Of a stretch of DNA of 64,000 nucleotides, positions 1 to 12,317 are shown one piece after another (within the stretch, counting starts at the first letter, position 1; each line of letters opens with the position of its first letter). The notes beneath the pieces are model-generated. The model worked only from the letters and a program-made list of their open reading frames with translations. It made no database searches and was not told where the DNA came from. This DNA comes from Dipylidium caninum. Its lineage: Eukaryota; Platyhelminthes; Cestoda; Cyclophyllidea; Dipylidiidae. The stretch spans positions 558,001-622,000 of the forward strand of contig QEYB01000412.1 in NCBI GenBank assembly GCA_017562135.1. The letters run 5' to 3'. The translations under genes were made by a program, and so were the position numbers.

Positions 1-3000
1 TGAAGGAACTTCAGCGAGCTCGACAACTTAATACGCAGATCAACCAGTGAGCCGATAAAAGTGTTGCACCTGGCAGTCGTACTGCGATATGTAGCCAGGG
101 CTCGCATCAGAGCCCTGTTGCTCGCGGAGACTAGCTCTTCCACTGCTCTGTCAATCCTCAACATCAGACGATCGAGGGACTGACTTCGGCCGATGGAAGT
201 CACCATGTAGCGAAGGCTCTCCAGACGGCCTTGCAGCTCAGTGGCGTGCTGAGTGGACAAACGTATGCCGTAACACATGTATATTGAGAAAGTGACTAAA
301 TTTAGATAAATGATCTAGCATATTGCGCAACAGGGCAGAAAGGTGGACCGGTAAGAGAACCATTGGCAATTTGATAGCCCTAACATTGAATGCGGAATAT
401 AAACAACGGATGTCCATTATCCTGAAAAAGTCTGAAAAGCAAAGAATGAATGGGTGGGTGGCCGGGCAGAGAAAAATTGAAATTGCAACAGAATCATGAG
501 ATTCTAGGCTCTATTAATGTTCGCAGAAATTTCAATGAATGAATTAATTTTTTTAAAAACATGATGTCATATATTTATTTCACTGCCTCCACCTTCCACC
601 CCGCGTTCATCATCACAGAGTTGAGGAAAGATTTTATCCTCGATTTCCGAGCCAAATTCACAACAACTACGAGATTCCATCAACTCACATCATTGAAATG
701 ATGATTAGAACAGGGAGCACAAAAAGCCAGACCACAGAGTTCGCACACGGAGCTCGGATCGTCGATATCGCAGCAGACATTACAGTGATGCATCTCCAGC
801 TGCGAATAGGCTCCCGGTCCCTGGGGTTTGGCAGGCCTCTCTACCTTCTTCAGTACCAACGTATCTCCGCCCATCTGGTCGTCCTCTAAATTCGCCTCGG
901 TTGCCTGAGAAGTAGTGCAACGGACCATCAATGTTTCGTTGGGTCGATCAAGTTCATTTTGTCTCAATAAGGACTGCCGATAGCTGGAAGGAGAGGGGAA
1001 AGGATGCACTGGCACCATCTGAGCGAATGATTACGCAACACTACCTCGTCAGACTGTCCAATCTGAGAGGAACGCGCCTTTTTCTCATCGAGAATCGATC
1101 AGCAGACTAGAACTGCCCCACAACCATATTAATCGTGTGATCTTCCAACAGCCCCCTAGTGGATTTAATTAAGCGAGGTTAGTGAGGTCTAGAGCGAGGA
1201 AATTTCGCAGGGAATGCACAAATCTAATTACTGCAATCTCTAGGTCGTACTGGAGCCGCCAGTATAGTTACAATGCAGATCATCTCTAAACGCTGTCAGT
1301 GCATTGCCTATAACGTCTAAGTAAACCGTCCCTCATGTTGGCCACACATCGCCTCTCCCCCCCCCCCTTCCGGAAGTCTGCTGATGGTAGGAGGCGAAAT
1401 TAATACAAAAAGTGAGTTATTTTTTCCGATAATGCTAAATAATCCCTCGCTCACCAAGACTGAAACCGTGCTTGAAACATACATGCATGTGCCACATGAA
1501 TGGCTGAAATGGCATGGTAAAGAAATGGTCTGTTCATCAAGTAGTCAGGCATGGATAGGCAGTGACTGATTTGACTGAAAGAAGACATTCCCTTGCCCGT
1601 CTCATGGTACATCTGAATTAACGTGGCAAACAATGCGGATTGAGGCTCGTTAGATCCATCAGTATGCCTCATGGATGGCGCCTTAAAAGTGGCAACAGAC
1701 AACTCACTTGGCATGAGTCGATGTGCAAGCGATTTCCTCGACATCTGAAGGCGAAGTATCCAGACATGTGGAGACGTCGCCCGATGCCTGGCAAAAATAG
1801 TCAGAGGTGAAAAACCTCGCATCTGTCAGTACCACCTGCCCGCTTGAGTAGATTGATGAATGCATGGCGCCACTCACCGGCTGAGCATGTGTGTGGTGGT
1901 GTTTGCACTGTTTCCAACAGGGTTTCTTTGAAACCACTGACCTGTCTGGACGCCATCCCGACCTCATGTGTGCCGTCCTTCTCGATGCTTTGATCTTCCT
2001 GCCAGAGGAGGACTAAGATGTGTAGCGCGTATTTGCACTGTGAATGCCCTAGCTGGAGGCTTCACTCTGACAGATTTTATCTCGGTGCACGAGGAGGGTG
2101 GCTAGTTAATTTAATTTACTTAATATGCGTTTTGCCCTAAACAAAGAGGCTCTTTTGATTGCCGCCCGCACATACGCATTGCCTACTCTCATCGTAAGTA
2201 CAATCTTCCTTTACCATCATTATCATCTACTCAAACTGCTCGCAATTAGCTGCTGCATGCTTCCATGATCGAGGTTCATCTCCCACGAAGCCCACCATTC
2301 TATAACCCGCGAATTTCACCTGCGTATCAAACTTTCAGCACCACTTGCCTTTGTCGCAATAGCTGGTAAACTAATTAAAACCCCCCAATGGAGAGGTATA
2401 GAGTTATTATTGGCAAGCTACATGTTAACCATACATAGCGATCGCCGAAGAGCTAGTCGGATTCAATCTGAGATTCCTTTAGGATTGTAAGTGAAGTTGG
2501 CATTCTCTAGGACCTTATACCTGACTGGCTCCATACAAGTTACTAAACGCACTTTTTCCTATTGGATACTTTTTGTCTGTGGCCCTCAGGGTCGTCAACA
2601 TCAGACGCGTCAGTCGACGATAGCTACAAAATCAAAAAAGACACTTGAACCTTTGGCTACCTAAGGTGGGTTCGTTCATTGTTGTGAGGCATTGGTGATA
2701 ATCTCACTAATTTAGGGCTCCCAAGGTATCTGCTGAGAAAGTGAATCAGTTTCCCTAGAAGATTCACGTTTTTCCTCCGATCGATCCACCTCAGAACCAG
2801 TGTTGGATAGATGTTGAACCCTGATAAGCAGAGGATAGCGTGACATGATAACCAAAGACTGACACAGTTTGTGCCTTCGAATTGAAAGTGTCAACTCACA
2901 CAAACTCAGGACTGTCACCGAAATCTAGCGTATTCCACAGTTCTTCGTCGGAACAGTTGATGTCAGATACATCCGACGTTGGGCGCTGACTTATTGGCAG

Positions 3001-4081
3001 CTGAAATTTCAAAATTCCAGGTTTAGACCATATGCCCTGATTCAAATCGGTCCAATCAAGCAATTCTCATCCGCTCACAAGCCACAAACGCACAATGTGA
3101 ACAAGTCATTATCCACTAGCAGTTGAAATCATTGAAGCTCGTTTTTGCTTTCAGTCCATGGGGAGTTTGGGTGTGAGAAAAATGAAACGTCACCCTTATC
3201 TTCCCCGTACATCTCGAATATGCTATACGGTGATGTGAAAATCCTAACATCACACGTGGAGGTCTTAAGCACACAGCACTGCCTGAAGACCCATTTTCCA
3301 TGTCATCTAAAGCAAACACTTCAAGGTACAAACATACGAGGCTATAAACTGCTTCCTCTTACTTCGATCCCTTACACTGAACCGCGTAAGGCGGTAGACA
3401 TCATTGTCTAAGTCAACCAGGAGCTCAGACAAGGCAGCGGGGGAGCGCGGTCATCCCCCTCTTTAAAAATTGTCCTTACTAAGAGTCCGATGGGTTGTCT
3501 TGACACATTAGCAGGTGTGAAAAATGGGTTGAGTGGTAGAGCATACGGTGGAAAACTGTGATCATGATAAAAATGCCTATTTCTAAGACGTCCCTAGTGC
3601 CAGGCACGGTTATCAAGCGTTAGAATGCATAAAATCCAGCCACCTTAGGGTCCATGTGCGGACAGACGTTGTGACCATTGGTTGATCTTCTCTCAAACAC
3701 GTTGAGTAAGTCTACTTCCCTGTATGTAGCGATCTAAACTTTTGAAATAAGTTGGAGGTTGAAGACAGTATTACGGTTAAAGGACGCCTTTACAAAGGAC
3801 CGGGGTGTTCGCGGCCACTATGTCCACTTCCACATGCACCTTTACGCTTTAGAGTGAATTCTGACGCTAGCTATTCTCCACGGTCGTGAGAAACTCACAT
3901 TGTGCTTTTTCCGTGCTCGAAGACGGCATTTGATGGGGAAGCTTTGGTGCCCTGGACTATTCATAGCCCAAGGTTGACAATATCTAGGCTCCACTTTTAC
4001 ATCATTCTGCTTCCCTCTGTTACTGCGACCCTGTGAAATCGTGCCGTCATTTTCCACGTCGGAGGCGCTAAGGATCGTCAT
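1..4081 (-). CDS. B-box plus coiled-coil (TRIM-like) protein, 3' end outside window
   Basis: Five exons join in consistent phase on the minus strand: 4081-3899 (ATG at 4081), 3000-2900, 1941-1708, 983-689 and 248 to the window edge. All four donors seen are GTGAGT, and the last two acceptors have pyrimidine-rich tracts. About 353 residues are visible. The first 230 are hydrophilic and unrecognised. Residues about 237-275 form a zinc-binding module of B-box spacing (CNVCC...CELC...FCAPC...HH...H). It is followed directly by about 80 residues of likely coiled coil (LQGRLESLRYM... to the edge). B-box then coiled coil is the TRIM/RBCC arrangement, usually ubiquitin ligases or cytoskeletal adaptors. 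No RING finger precedes the B-box, so ligase activity is not supported. Family level is fairly secure; subfamily is unknown. The C-terminal domain that would classify it is missing. Confidence 0.62.
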
Positions 4082-6726
4082 AAAAGATGAGTTTTGAGGA
4101 CATCAGAGAACGAAGAAACATACTAAACCTCTGACATTGTTCTGTGTTAATTTAGTACGCTAGTTGTACCGTCAATGATCAAAAGAAATCGCTCTTTACA
4201 AATGACTCCTCGTAGCACGTGATTTCGTGTGATTTAAGCTATTGCCTACTTCAGCGTGTATTTGTTGCGTGTATCAGTGATCTCTTGAGCTCAAAATCAC
4301 CAGACTGTTAGATTATGACAATACTCATATGGTTGCGGCGACTGCGTCACTCCCCTTAATATACTAGGCATAGCCTCAACTGCGTTGGTTTTACCATGCG
4401 ACTTCACGTTTTCTTGGGCCCGCAAGGGACCAATAGGCTTTCAATATCACATAATTGGGCTCTGGTTTACCGTGCTAAGGATCACTGATCTTCGAATAGT
4501 ACATCGACTTGAAAGGCATTGATTGCCATCTGGTTTGGAACGTTTCAACCGCGTTATCCAGACGGGGTACAAAGTACGCTTCTCAAGAGATCCAAGTCAG
4601 TACTGTCGCCTGATTTTGCGAGAATAGGCGTGAGGTGAAACGGCGAATATCTTTGCGTCGCAACAGTTTACTAATGAGGGAAACTATTTGCTTTTTTGAA
4701 TGAAAGTGCTTAGCACCCCAGAAAATCGCTTGTTAGCTCGGAGGAGGCATTATCTTCCTTCAACTAACTCAAGTTGACTTCAGACAGCTAACTAACCTGG
4801 TTTTTCTGTAAATTCGAACTAGTTCTTGATCGAAATAATAATGGATTGTGAGAAACTCACTTCTGGAACGTTGAGGTAATTTCGTCTACGTCGGAGAAAT
4901 AGGGTCCCATTGGAGTTTAAAATCCCCGCCGAGTAGTAGAGGTTGTATTATGAGAAGAAGGGTGTTACCGCCGTCAGAACAAACAGCCAGGCTTTCTAAT
5001 TTGACAAATTAACGTATTACAGTGAAGCTTTGACTGATAACAGCTAATCTTGGTGTCATCTACTCGATAACCTGTTCTAAAAAGCAATTGGAAGAAACGA
5101 GAAGGCGCCACTCCTATTGGGTAGTAGCTGACCAAGGGACTTCGGCGTCTTACTACATTATTCTGGTATTAAACTCGAAGCGTAATTATGAGGCGAGATC
5201 CCCAGTGGCAGGTTCCCGAAAAAGCTCAAGTGTAGCTCGACTTTAACTAAGAGAGGGCTTTGGTAAATCTTGCGGTCTTAGTCCCATAACGCAAAAATCA
5301 CCACTAACAACGCACATTCTCAACAGGTAAAACAGCATCATTGCATCCCGAATTTACACCATGTAATGAGATAGGGATTCGGAATTTCTTGTCAAGTCGA
5401 AAAGTTAAGCATTCGATTGCTCAGAAACTCGAAAATGCTAGAAATCGTGACATCGGAATGCTGGTACTGATTCTAACCGAGATTTGAATTAACGAGGTAA
5501 ACTACGAATATGGTTAGAAAGTCCTATGCTGCCAAAGGCTTGTTACGAATCCTCGAGCAGCACAAAGGGAGCATCGTAAGGAAAATTCAGTTAAGCTTAG
5601 ATACTGGGGTATTCGCATAAAGTGGAAAAAGATCTACGAACTTTGTATATCGAACAAGGACGCCGGCACGACAGAAAGGCGAAAGACGACCCGTCTATGA
5701 CGCCAGACATACATCACTCCCCCAGATTGAGCACGCGGGCTGGATGGCGAAAATGGTCAAAGAAATAGGCCAATTAAAATGGACAGGAATATTGGACATT
5801 TATCAATAAAGATATACTAATCTGTTGCAAATATACACAGCAACGACTAACGCAGGCAGAAATTTTCGAAAATGAAGTAAAGTTGAATGACAACAGTTCC
5901 GTGTTGTCCATTTACAGGCTTAACTGTAGCAATTTTTAAGTACATTCGCTTATCGCGGCGCTTAGCTAAAACGTCCAAAACAAAACACTCCATAATCGCT
6001 GGTACTAGTTCGACATTAAAGACATTGGGCACTAGCTAAATGTGGTAACGCATCTTTTTCGAGTCATTTCCTATGTTTGAGAGTGTGTTCTGGAGGGCTT
6101 CTATAAAGATCGTTTCACGATATTCCAAAATTTAATAAAATAAGTTTGGACAAACACAATGCACGCCGACCATACCGGCGAAATATTTTCACAAGTTTTC
6201 AATAACCACACGAGGTATGCACACTTTAGTACCCACGATCAACAAGATTATTGCAATTGCTAGCAAGCTTGTGCCCAGCCAAACCACTTTATGCGTTTAC
6301 CCTTTGTGTGCTGAGACAAGTCGTGGTCTCAATATACAACTTACATCACAAAATATTTCGTAAAGTTAGTTTAAGTTTTTGGATCGTTTATGACTAGGAA
6401 AACTCATAACTCGATAGACCTAATTTTTTAAATTTATTTTAATTGACTCTGGGATTTTATATCAACCGCCATCGTGCTGTTATGTGCTGATTGGGTCGTA
6501 GAAATTGTGCCGTGGTTGTTGTATGATTTCTAAACGTTCTCCCCCTTTGAAACAACTTGCCGAATTTACCCCCATTGTGGCTAGGTGTTTGTCATTATCT
6601 TGATATAACTATAAACACTCTCGGCGCATAAGGATTAAACAGTTACTATTTTGACTTGACATGAAACCTAACCGTTCCGCTATTCCAAGTTGTACAAATG
6701 GCTCTTCTTTTTATTGTTTTTCAGAT
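4082..6726. other. Intergenic region between TRIM-like gene and RPN2
   Basis: This region lies between divergent genes. No exon with convincing codon structure and splice sites was found; short open frames here (for example 5847-6032 minus) look random. A pyrimidine-rich acceptor at 6705-6724 ends the region directly before the RPN2 start. Promoters of both flanking genes may lie here, but no specific element was recognised. Confidence 0.5.
6705..6726 (+). promoter_or_regulatory. 3' splice acceptor immediately before the RPN2 start
   Basis: A T-rich tract ends in TTTTTCAG at 6717-6724 and is followed by two bases and the ATG at 6727. With only two bases between acceptor and start codon, this is either the end of a 5' UTR intron or a spliced-leader trans-splice acceptor. 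The leader interpretation is inference. Confidence 0.55.
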
Positions 6727-9700
6727 ATGGACGCGGTTTGGTATATCACTGCCCTTCTGGCTGTTACAGTTTCAGCCTTAGACAAATCATCCCCCCCTGT
6801 TCTTCCCATTGGGGCCCTGAATTTCCTTGATAGACAACACTTTCTCGACGTATTCAGCGGCTTCAACAAAAGTAGCGTCAGGGAGGCCCATTACGCTTTT
6901 CTCGGGAATTCAGTTTTTGGTCGAGATGTTGTCGATGGCATGACCTGTGGAAACCTTACTTCCTATTTTGACTCTCTTGATATCGAGATCCAATATTACG
7001 CTATTTCTGCAGCCAGAGGGGTCGAATCCTGCACAGTGAGGGCTATTTAAAACATATGTCAGTTGGTTTTATTCTCTTTAGTGATTAATTCGGTCTTCAT
7101 CTTCTAGCCCAAACTTTCCAAGCCCAATATTTTTAAAGAAATTTTGAAGGACGAAAAACTAACCGTGGATCAACTTTATTACATGGTCTCTATTGCCAAT
7201 ATTGCTGGAATGAGTCTAAACAAGGCGGTAGTACTGAAACTACTTAATTCTTTTGTACCTAAGGCTACTGGTCCATCTGGGTAAGTTTACATCTCTACGA
7301 TTAAAACTGCTTTTAGACTGTCTACGATTCTCGCAACCGCAGCTATCATTAAGGGTGCCACAGAGAAAGAGTTGGACGTGTTTTATCCTTTGGTGACGAA
7401 ACTAGTTGAACAAGGGGATGAAGTCGAGGGGAATATTCTCTTCGTAATTTCAAACCTCACTTTTTACTCACGTTCTGTATATAGTTCGAAAGAGGTGCTT
7501 ACACAACTGCTTTCGCTCTGGAAAGTATATTTCGTTTTGCGGCAGCTCTGAAAAAGTCTCCAAATTTGACTGAAGTAAAATAGAAACATTTCTATTTTTT
7601 TAACTCTGCGGTAGTGTATACTCTTGCTTTTTCTTTATCTAGCAACAACTCATTAAATTTACAAACTTTTTATACGAAAGACGGCGAGCTCATCAGATTA
7701 GAACAGCTGCTCGTGTTGCATCCGCATTTGATGTTTTGGCTACGAATGCTTTCATGGTATGTAAATTCTAAGACATCGAACAAATATACATCTTTTTACC
7801 ACTACCTGAATACATATGCTTGACTCATAAAAGAAGAAAAGCGCTCGATTTTTTTATTTTTGGTAGAATCCTGTGGTTGTATACGGCGTGTCTCCTAGTG
7901 AAAGGGCTGGCGTTTCGGGAATTTCCGTGCCGCCTTCGCGTCGTCTTCACATCCGTCTCTTCGACGTTTTTGGAACGCGAGTGGACGCTGCCATCTCAAT
8001 TCTAGCCGGTTCTCTTTACGCCGTTAACGGTACTGATCTAAGTAAACCAATCAATGCTCTTAATATTGGAGAATTCAGACATGATGAAACGACGTGAGTT
8101 CGTGGTGCATTATCCGTAGGCAGAATGTTGTACTTTTTCAAGATTCGTAAATGAATACTTTTATTTCAGCGACGCATTCGAAATAGACCTTAGTGCAAAA
8201 AATGATGACATTCCACGTGGTAGGTATGCACTGGAAATCACCGTTACTCCAATACAAAAAATGCCTTCGAAAGGCATGTTAGTTGGGGTTACGAAAGCTA
8301 TGGTAAGTTGTGAATTTTCGTCCGTCCCACCTTAATAGTCTAGTTGGGTTTCAAATTAATGTTAGACTTAACTTGCCTTAGACCGAAATGAAACTTCGTA
8401 TTTAACATTCCCTGCATTCACCCAACTTTAAAGTTACCTACAAATTAGATCCTGCACCCAAAATCCCTTCTTTCCCTTCAACGCATTTTCGTTAATTTGG
8501 AGCAGCCATTTGTTCTAAGCGACCCTTCGAGTTTTTTTCAGTTTTGTGATACTTCTACTAGCCAATGTATTGGCTGCTTGTACCCAGCTTTCACCACATG
8601 CTAGCATGTCAGTAAGACCTGATTTATCAAAACGTTCTCCCCCTACAAAGTATGAGTTTTAATGTTTGATGTAGTCTAATGTTCAATAGTTTTTTGGTTA
8701 CACAGACTGAATTTTTGACACTATTGCTTCCTTACTATTGGACGTCGATTACTGTTTTAAGAATTTCTATGACAGCTTGTGATTTCATTAGGCTCGACTG
8801 AGGAAGGTCACAGTCCAGATCGCGAAAGTCATTCACTATGTACTACCAACAAGATTTAGATCTTTTTCGAGCGGGCGAATCCTTGTATTCTTTGCGCTCA
8901 ATTATCACATTTCCCCTTTTGAGACTATCGTTCTATCGCTATGTTAATTAGCATGAGTAGTGTCTTATTGATCTACCTACATTGAAATAGTCGAATTTGG
9001 GTGATTTCTCATTTTTTGGCTCTATTTTCGTTCCTATTCTGCAGATTCCGCTACGTGTAATATCTCCTCTGAGGGTTGGGAAAGCCCACATCAAAGTCTC
9101 TGAGGCATCGAAAGTCCTCGTTGACGGTTTGTAAGTTGGAACCTTACTCTATTATTGCCGCGCACTCGATTACAAAATGCTTCCTCTAGACAGTAAATAA
9201 TTGATGTATATTCGGGTGTCATGGTTTGGCCGTAAAAATGGTCCTATTTCTCCCCTTTATCATAACCTAAATTTTTCAGATGCGGTTTATTTTTGTGTAT
9301 ATGAGATAGAAGACGTAGTTATAATTTTGTTTTTGGATTATTTATTTGTTTCTATAGAAAGTAAGTTGGCTATTTATGCGCTATTAGCAATTTTATCTGT
9401 TGCTCTAAAACTAAACAATTCCGGTCGAGCAAATTCCATCTTTTTTATTATTTTAAATCCCGGCTGCTTTTCAGAGGTACGTTTGATGAAAACATACATA
9501 CACACTTCTGTGGGGTAAAACGCTGGAGCTGATGTCGGATGACGCGTAACATGCGTCTCCGCATTTAGGCCTAGTGTAATGTATCCTATGGATTTGTTAA
9601 CGGAAAACATTTCACTTTACAAGTAGATTCTGTCTTTCAATATAAATGCCATATCATTGGGCAATTTTGAGCAAGGGATCAGGGCAATAAAGTTTTAAGT

Positions 9701-12044
9701 TTACTAGACCCTGCCCCCTTTCTGGTACATTGGTAGATAACAAGGTGTCCTAGCGATCATTTAGTAGCCGAAACACCAGTGGTAAAATTTAAACATCTTT
9801 CCTTCAGTCTTACTTTTCCCGGAAGCCATTACTCCGAGACAATTCGACTATATCACAGCTGTCATCTACACCTTGTCTTTACCCTGGAAGATGGCGCCAG
9901 TGTTAGCCAGCCATCGTCGCCACCACCACACCAAGTATTTGTGCAATTGACCCATGCTACTCATCAGTCTGTCACATACATTGCAAGGCGATCTACGGCT
10001 GATGGCACCTATACTTTTACGATGGTGAGCTGCTGGTGCATGAGTACCTGTTTATAATGCTAGAAGACCGATGCAGGGCGGAATCGTAATATTTTCCAGT
10101 AACCCTTCTGATTTGTGTGCTGTATGGGGGTAGTGCTAAAGCGTACTATTCGTTACTAGTTGGTATTCTTTCATTTTCAGATTTTGGACACGGTTGCCGA
10201 AGATTTCGGCCACGTCTCGGGGGTGTACAAGTTGGAGATACTTGTCGGTGACGCTCTAATCGAATCCCCCATTGTGTGGCATGTGGTAAGTGCGGGTTTG
10301 AGTGTTTCTTCTGATGGCATTATGCATCTTAACTACATGAATATGCTCAAATTTATGCGTAATCTACATTGAATGCATCGACAGGTGAATTTGTATGCTA
10401 CATAGGCAGTTGGATAGATGATATTACGGTGCATGGGGTGTACTAGTTTGAGGATAGGCGAAATCTCAGTGTTTCGTAATGCGGGAGGATAAATGGATGT
10501 ACAAAGACTAATCGGAAGGGGAAGGCTGGATCTAACTTCGGGATCAATATCTGTACAATTGATCTGGGAAGAAAACATGCTTTTGATCAAATGGATGATA
10601 AATGGACCGAGTGATTGCGTTTAGCTGCAGAATTTAGTATATGCCTTTACTCATTTTTCATTCGTTAAATAGGCGGATGTGGACCTTCGTTTCCCCGGTC
10701 AATGAGGGCCTCCTTTCTGGCTCGTCCCATATGGTTTCCGAAGATGTTGCCCAGTTGACCGTTCCCTCCGCTTCCGCTCGAAAACGCGCCACCCACCCTC
10801 TGATAGGCAGCGTCCCGACTACTGTCAAACCTCTGTTGGAACACACTTTCCGTGCTCCGGAACCTCGCCCTTCTGACTCTATCGCCTACGCCTTTACAGC
10901 GCTTTGCTGTATTCCGCTATTCATCCTCATTCTTGCTGTAGGTTCTATCGGAAAGTTTGACTGGCACTGAAGGCTGATAAGTGTAGGGTCCTCATGTAAG
11001 GTTTTTATGGTGTTGATTCCTCGGGTGGTATTTACTCAAATCATCTAGTCGATGCCGTCTCGTGAAGTTCGCACATTGGCTCGTAAACTGTCACCCCCGC
11101 TGTTGTAAGACAGTCTCAGTAATAGTTTCAATTAATTTTGTGGCCATCGTTTTATCACTACCTCTCAATTGTGAACTGACTACAGTCCCGCTCTCACTTC
11201 AGATATTGAAACGAGATTTTTTTTTCATGCTTCAATTTGTACTGCCTCAAGTATCCTTAAGTAGCCACTACGGTAGAATCTCTGTTATCTAATTCGTGGA
11301 TGGCCTACTGGAGGGCCAGTGAAATGTAGACGCGAGGTTCCCTGAGAAATAGTTTGGTTTTCTATTTTATTATCAACGAGTAAGCACCACATGGATCAGA
11401 TTGAATTCTCAACGAATGGTCATGTAAGGGAATTCCATGTCGGGCAAAAGCATTGATTTCAATGGCCTAAAATATCGCTGGTGGAACCACCGCTTATGAA
11501 TGCATCCAACCAGCGCAAGTGAATACCCGACATGTGGAAGTGTGAAGCACACCAGGTGAAGCAGATGCTCCGAAATTTCGGATCTACTTGGGGTTCACCC
11601 ATAATGATCAGTAGCCATCCAACATCAGAAGTTAAAACCAAAAAATTGGCTCGAACCCCTTATTTTGATTTCTTAGTGGCCATTACTGGGAGCCAATCTC
11701 ACCGAGTTTCCCTACAGCATATCTGCTCTCCTTTTCCATCTCGGTCTCGGGGGTAAGTCGGTTTTGCCCGTCAGGTAATTCCCCGTCTCAGCTCGAGATT
11801 AGGTGCTATGTACTAATTCAACTCCATACCATTCTTCGCTCTTGACAATAACCTACCCCCGTGAGTAGTATTTGCTCCTTCGTCTGCACTTACAGGTATC
11901 TTTGGTCTCTACTTGGTCTACTGGTTCAAAATGGATATGTTCACCACTCTTCGTTATCTCTTCTTCCTTGGAGTCTTCACTTTCGTGACGGGCAACCGTC
12001 TTTTGCGTCAAATGGTCAATAAGCGTCACAAAACACAAGAATAA
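6727..12044 (+). CDS. RPN2: Ribophorin II, oligosaccharyltransferase subunit
   Basis: Homologue of RPN2/Swp1, a subunit of the ER-membrane oligosaccharyltransferase that N-glycosylates nascent proteins. Exons: 6727-7035, 7108-7280, 7317-7443, 7485-7574, 7643-7756, 7867-8093, 8170-8302, 9045-9130, 9808-10024, 10181-10285, 10673-10697, 10744-10963, 11718-11752, 11896-12044; about 669 residues (human 631). The start at 6727 gives a signal peptide (MDAVWYITALLAVTVSA). Diagnostic blocks include HQVFVQLTH (exon 9), GDALIESPIVWHV (exon 10), HTFRAPEPRPSD with FTAL (exon 12), LLFHLGLG (exon 13) and FGLYLVYW with TGNRLL (exon 14), aligning with the human C-terminal region and its membrane segments (about 584-601, 610-630, 636-654). 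The exon 12 to 13 join needs a GC donor at 10964 or an unseen exon. Longer in-frame ORF starts upstream (6661) fall in intron or leader sequence. Confidence 0.93.
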
Positions 12045-12079
12045 GTCGTCCCTATGTGTTTTTTTGAAACTAACTTTGT

Positions 12080-12085
12080 AATAAA
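12080..12085 (+). terminator. AATAAA polyadenylation signal, RPN2
   Basis: The canonical hexamer lies 36 bases after the RPN2 stop codon, in the 273-base gap before the converging Bcl-2 family gene ends at 12318. It would give RPN2 a very short 3' UTR. Confidence 0.55.
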
Positions 12086-12317
12086 GTTAATTAGGAACAA
12101 ACAAACTCCCTTCGTGGATTGCTGAATCGAACGTGCTTCATTCCAGCGTAAGTCACACGTAGCGGTGTTGGGAGTGTAAATGGCATTTGTATTGAAATTT
12201 GATATCATTTCGCCAATCTCCGTGTTGGAGAGGAAAAGGGAGAAAGGGAAGGAGAAGGGGAAAGAAAAGGGGTCATCCTATAAACAGAGTATTAGAATAT
12301 ATTAACTTGATGCAAGC

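Noticed and set aside
1451..1822. 123-codon minus-strand ORF
   Set aside because: It overlaps in another frame the exon 1941-1708, which has phase-consistent splice sites at both ends.
6661..6726. Upstream in-frame ATG for RPN2
   Set aside because: It would place 22 polar residues before the signal peptide and read through a strong splice acceptor; the ATG at 6727 gives a proper signal peptide.
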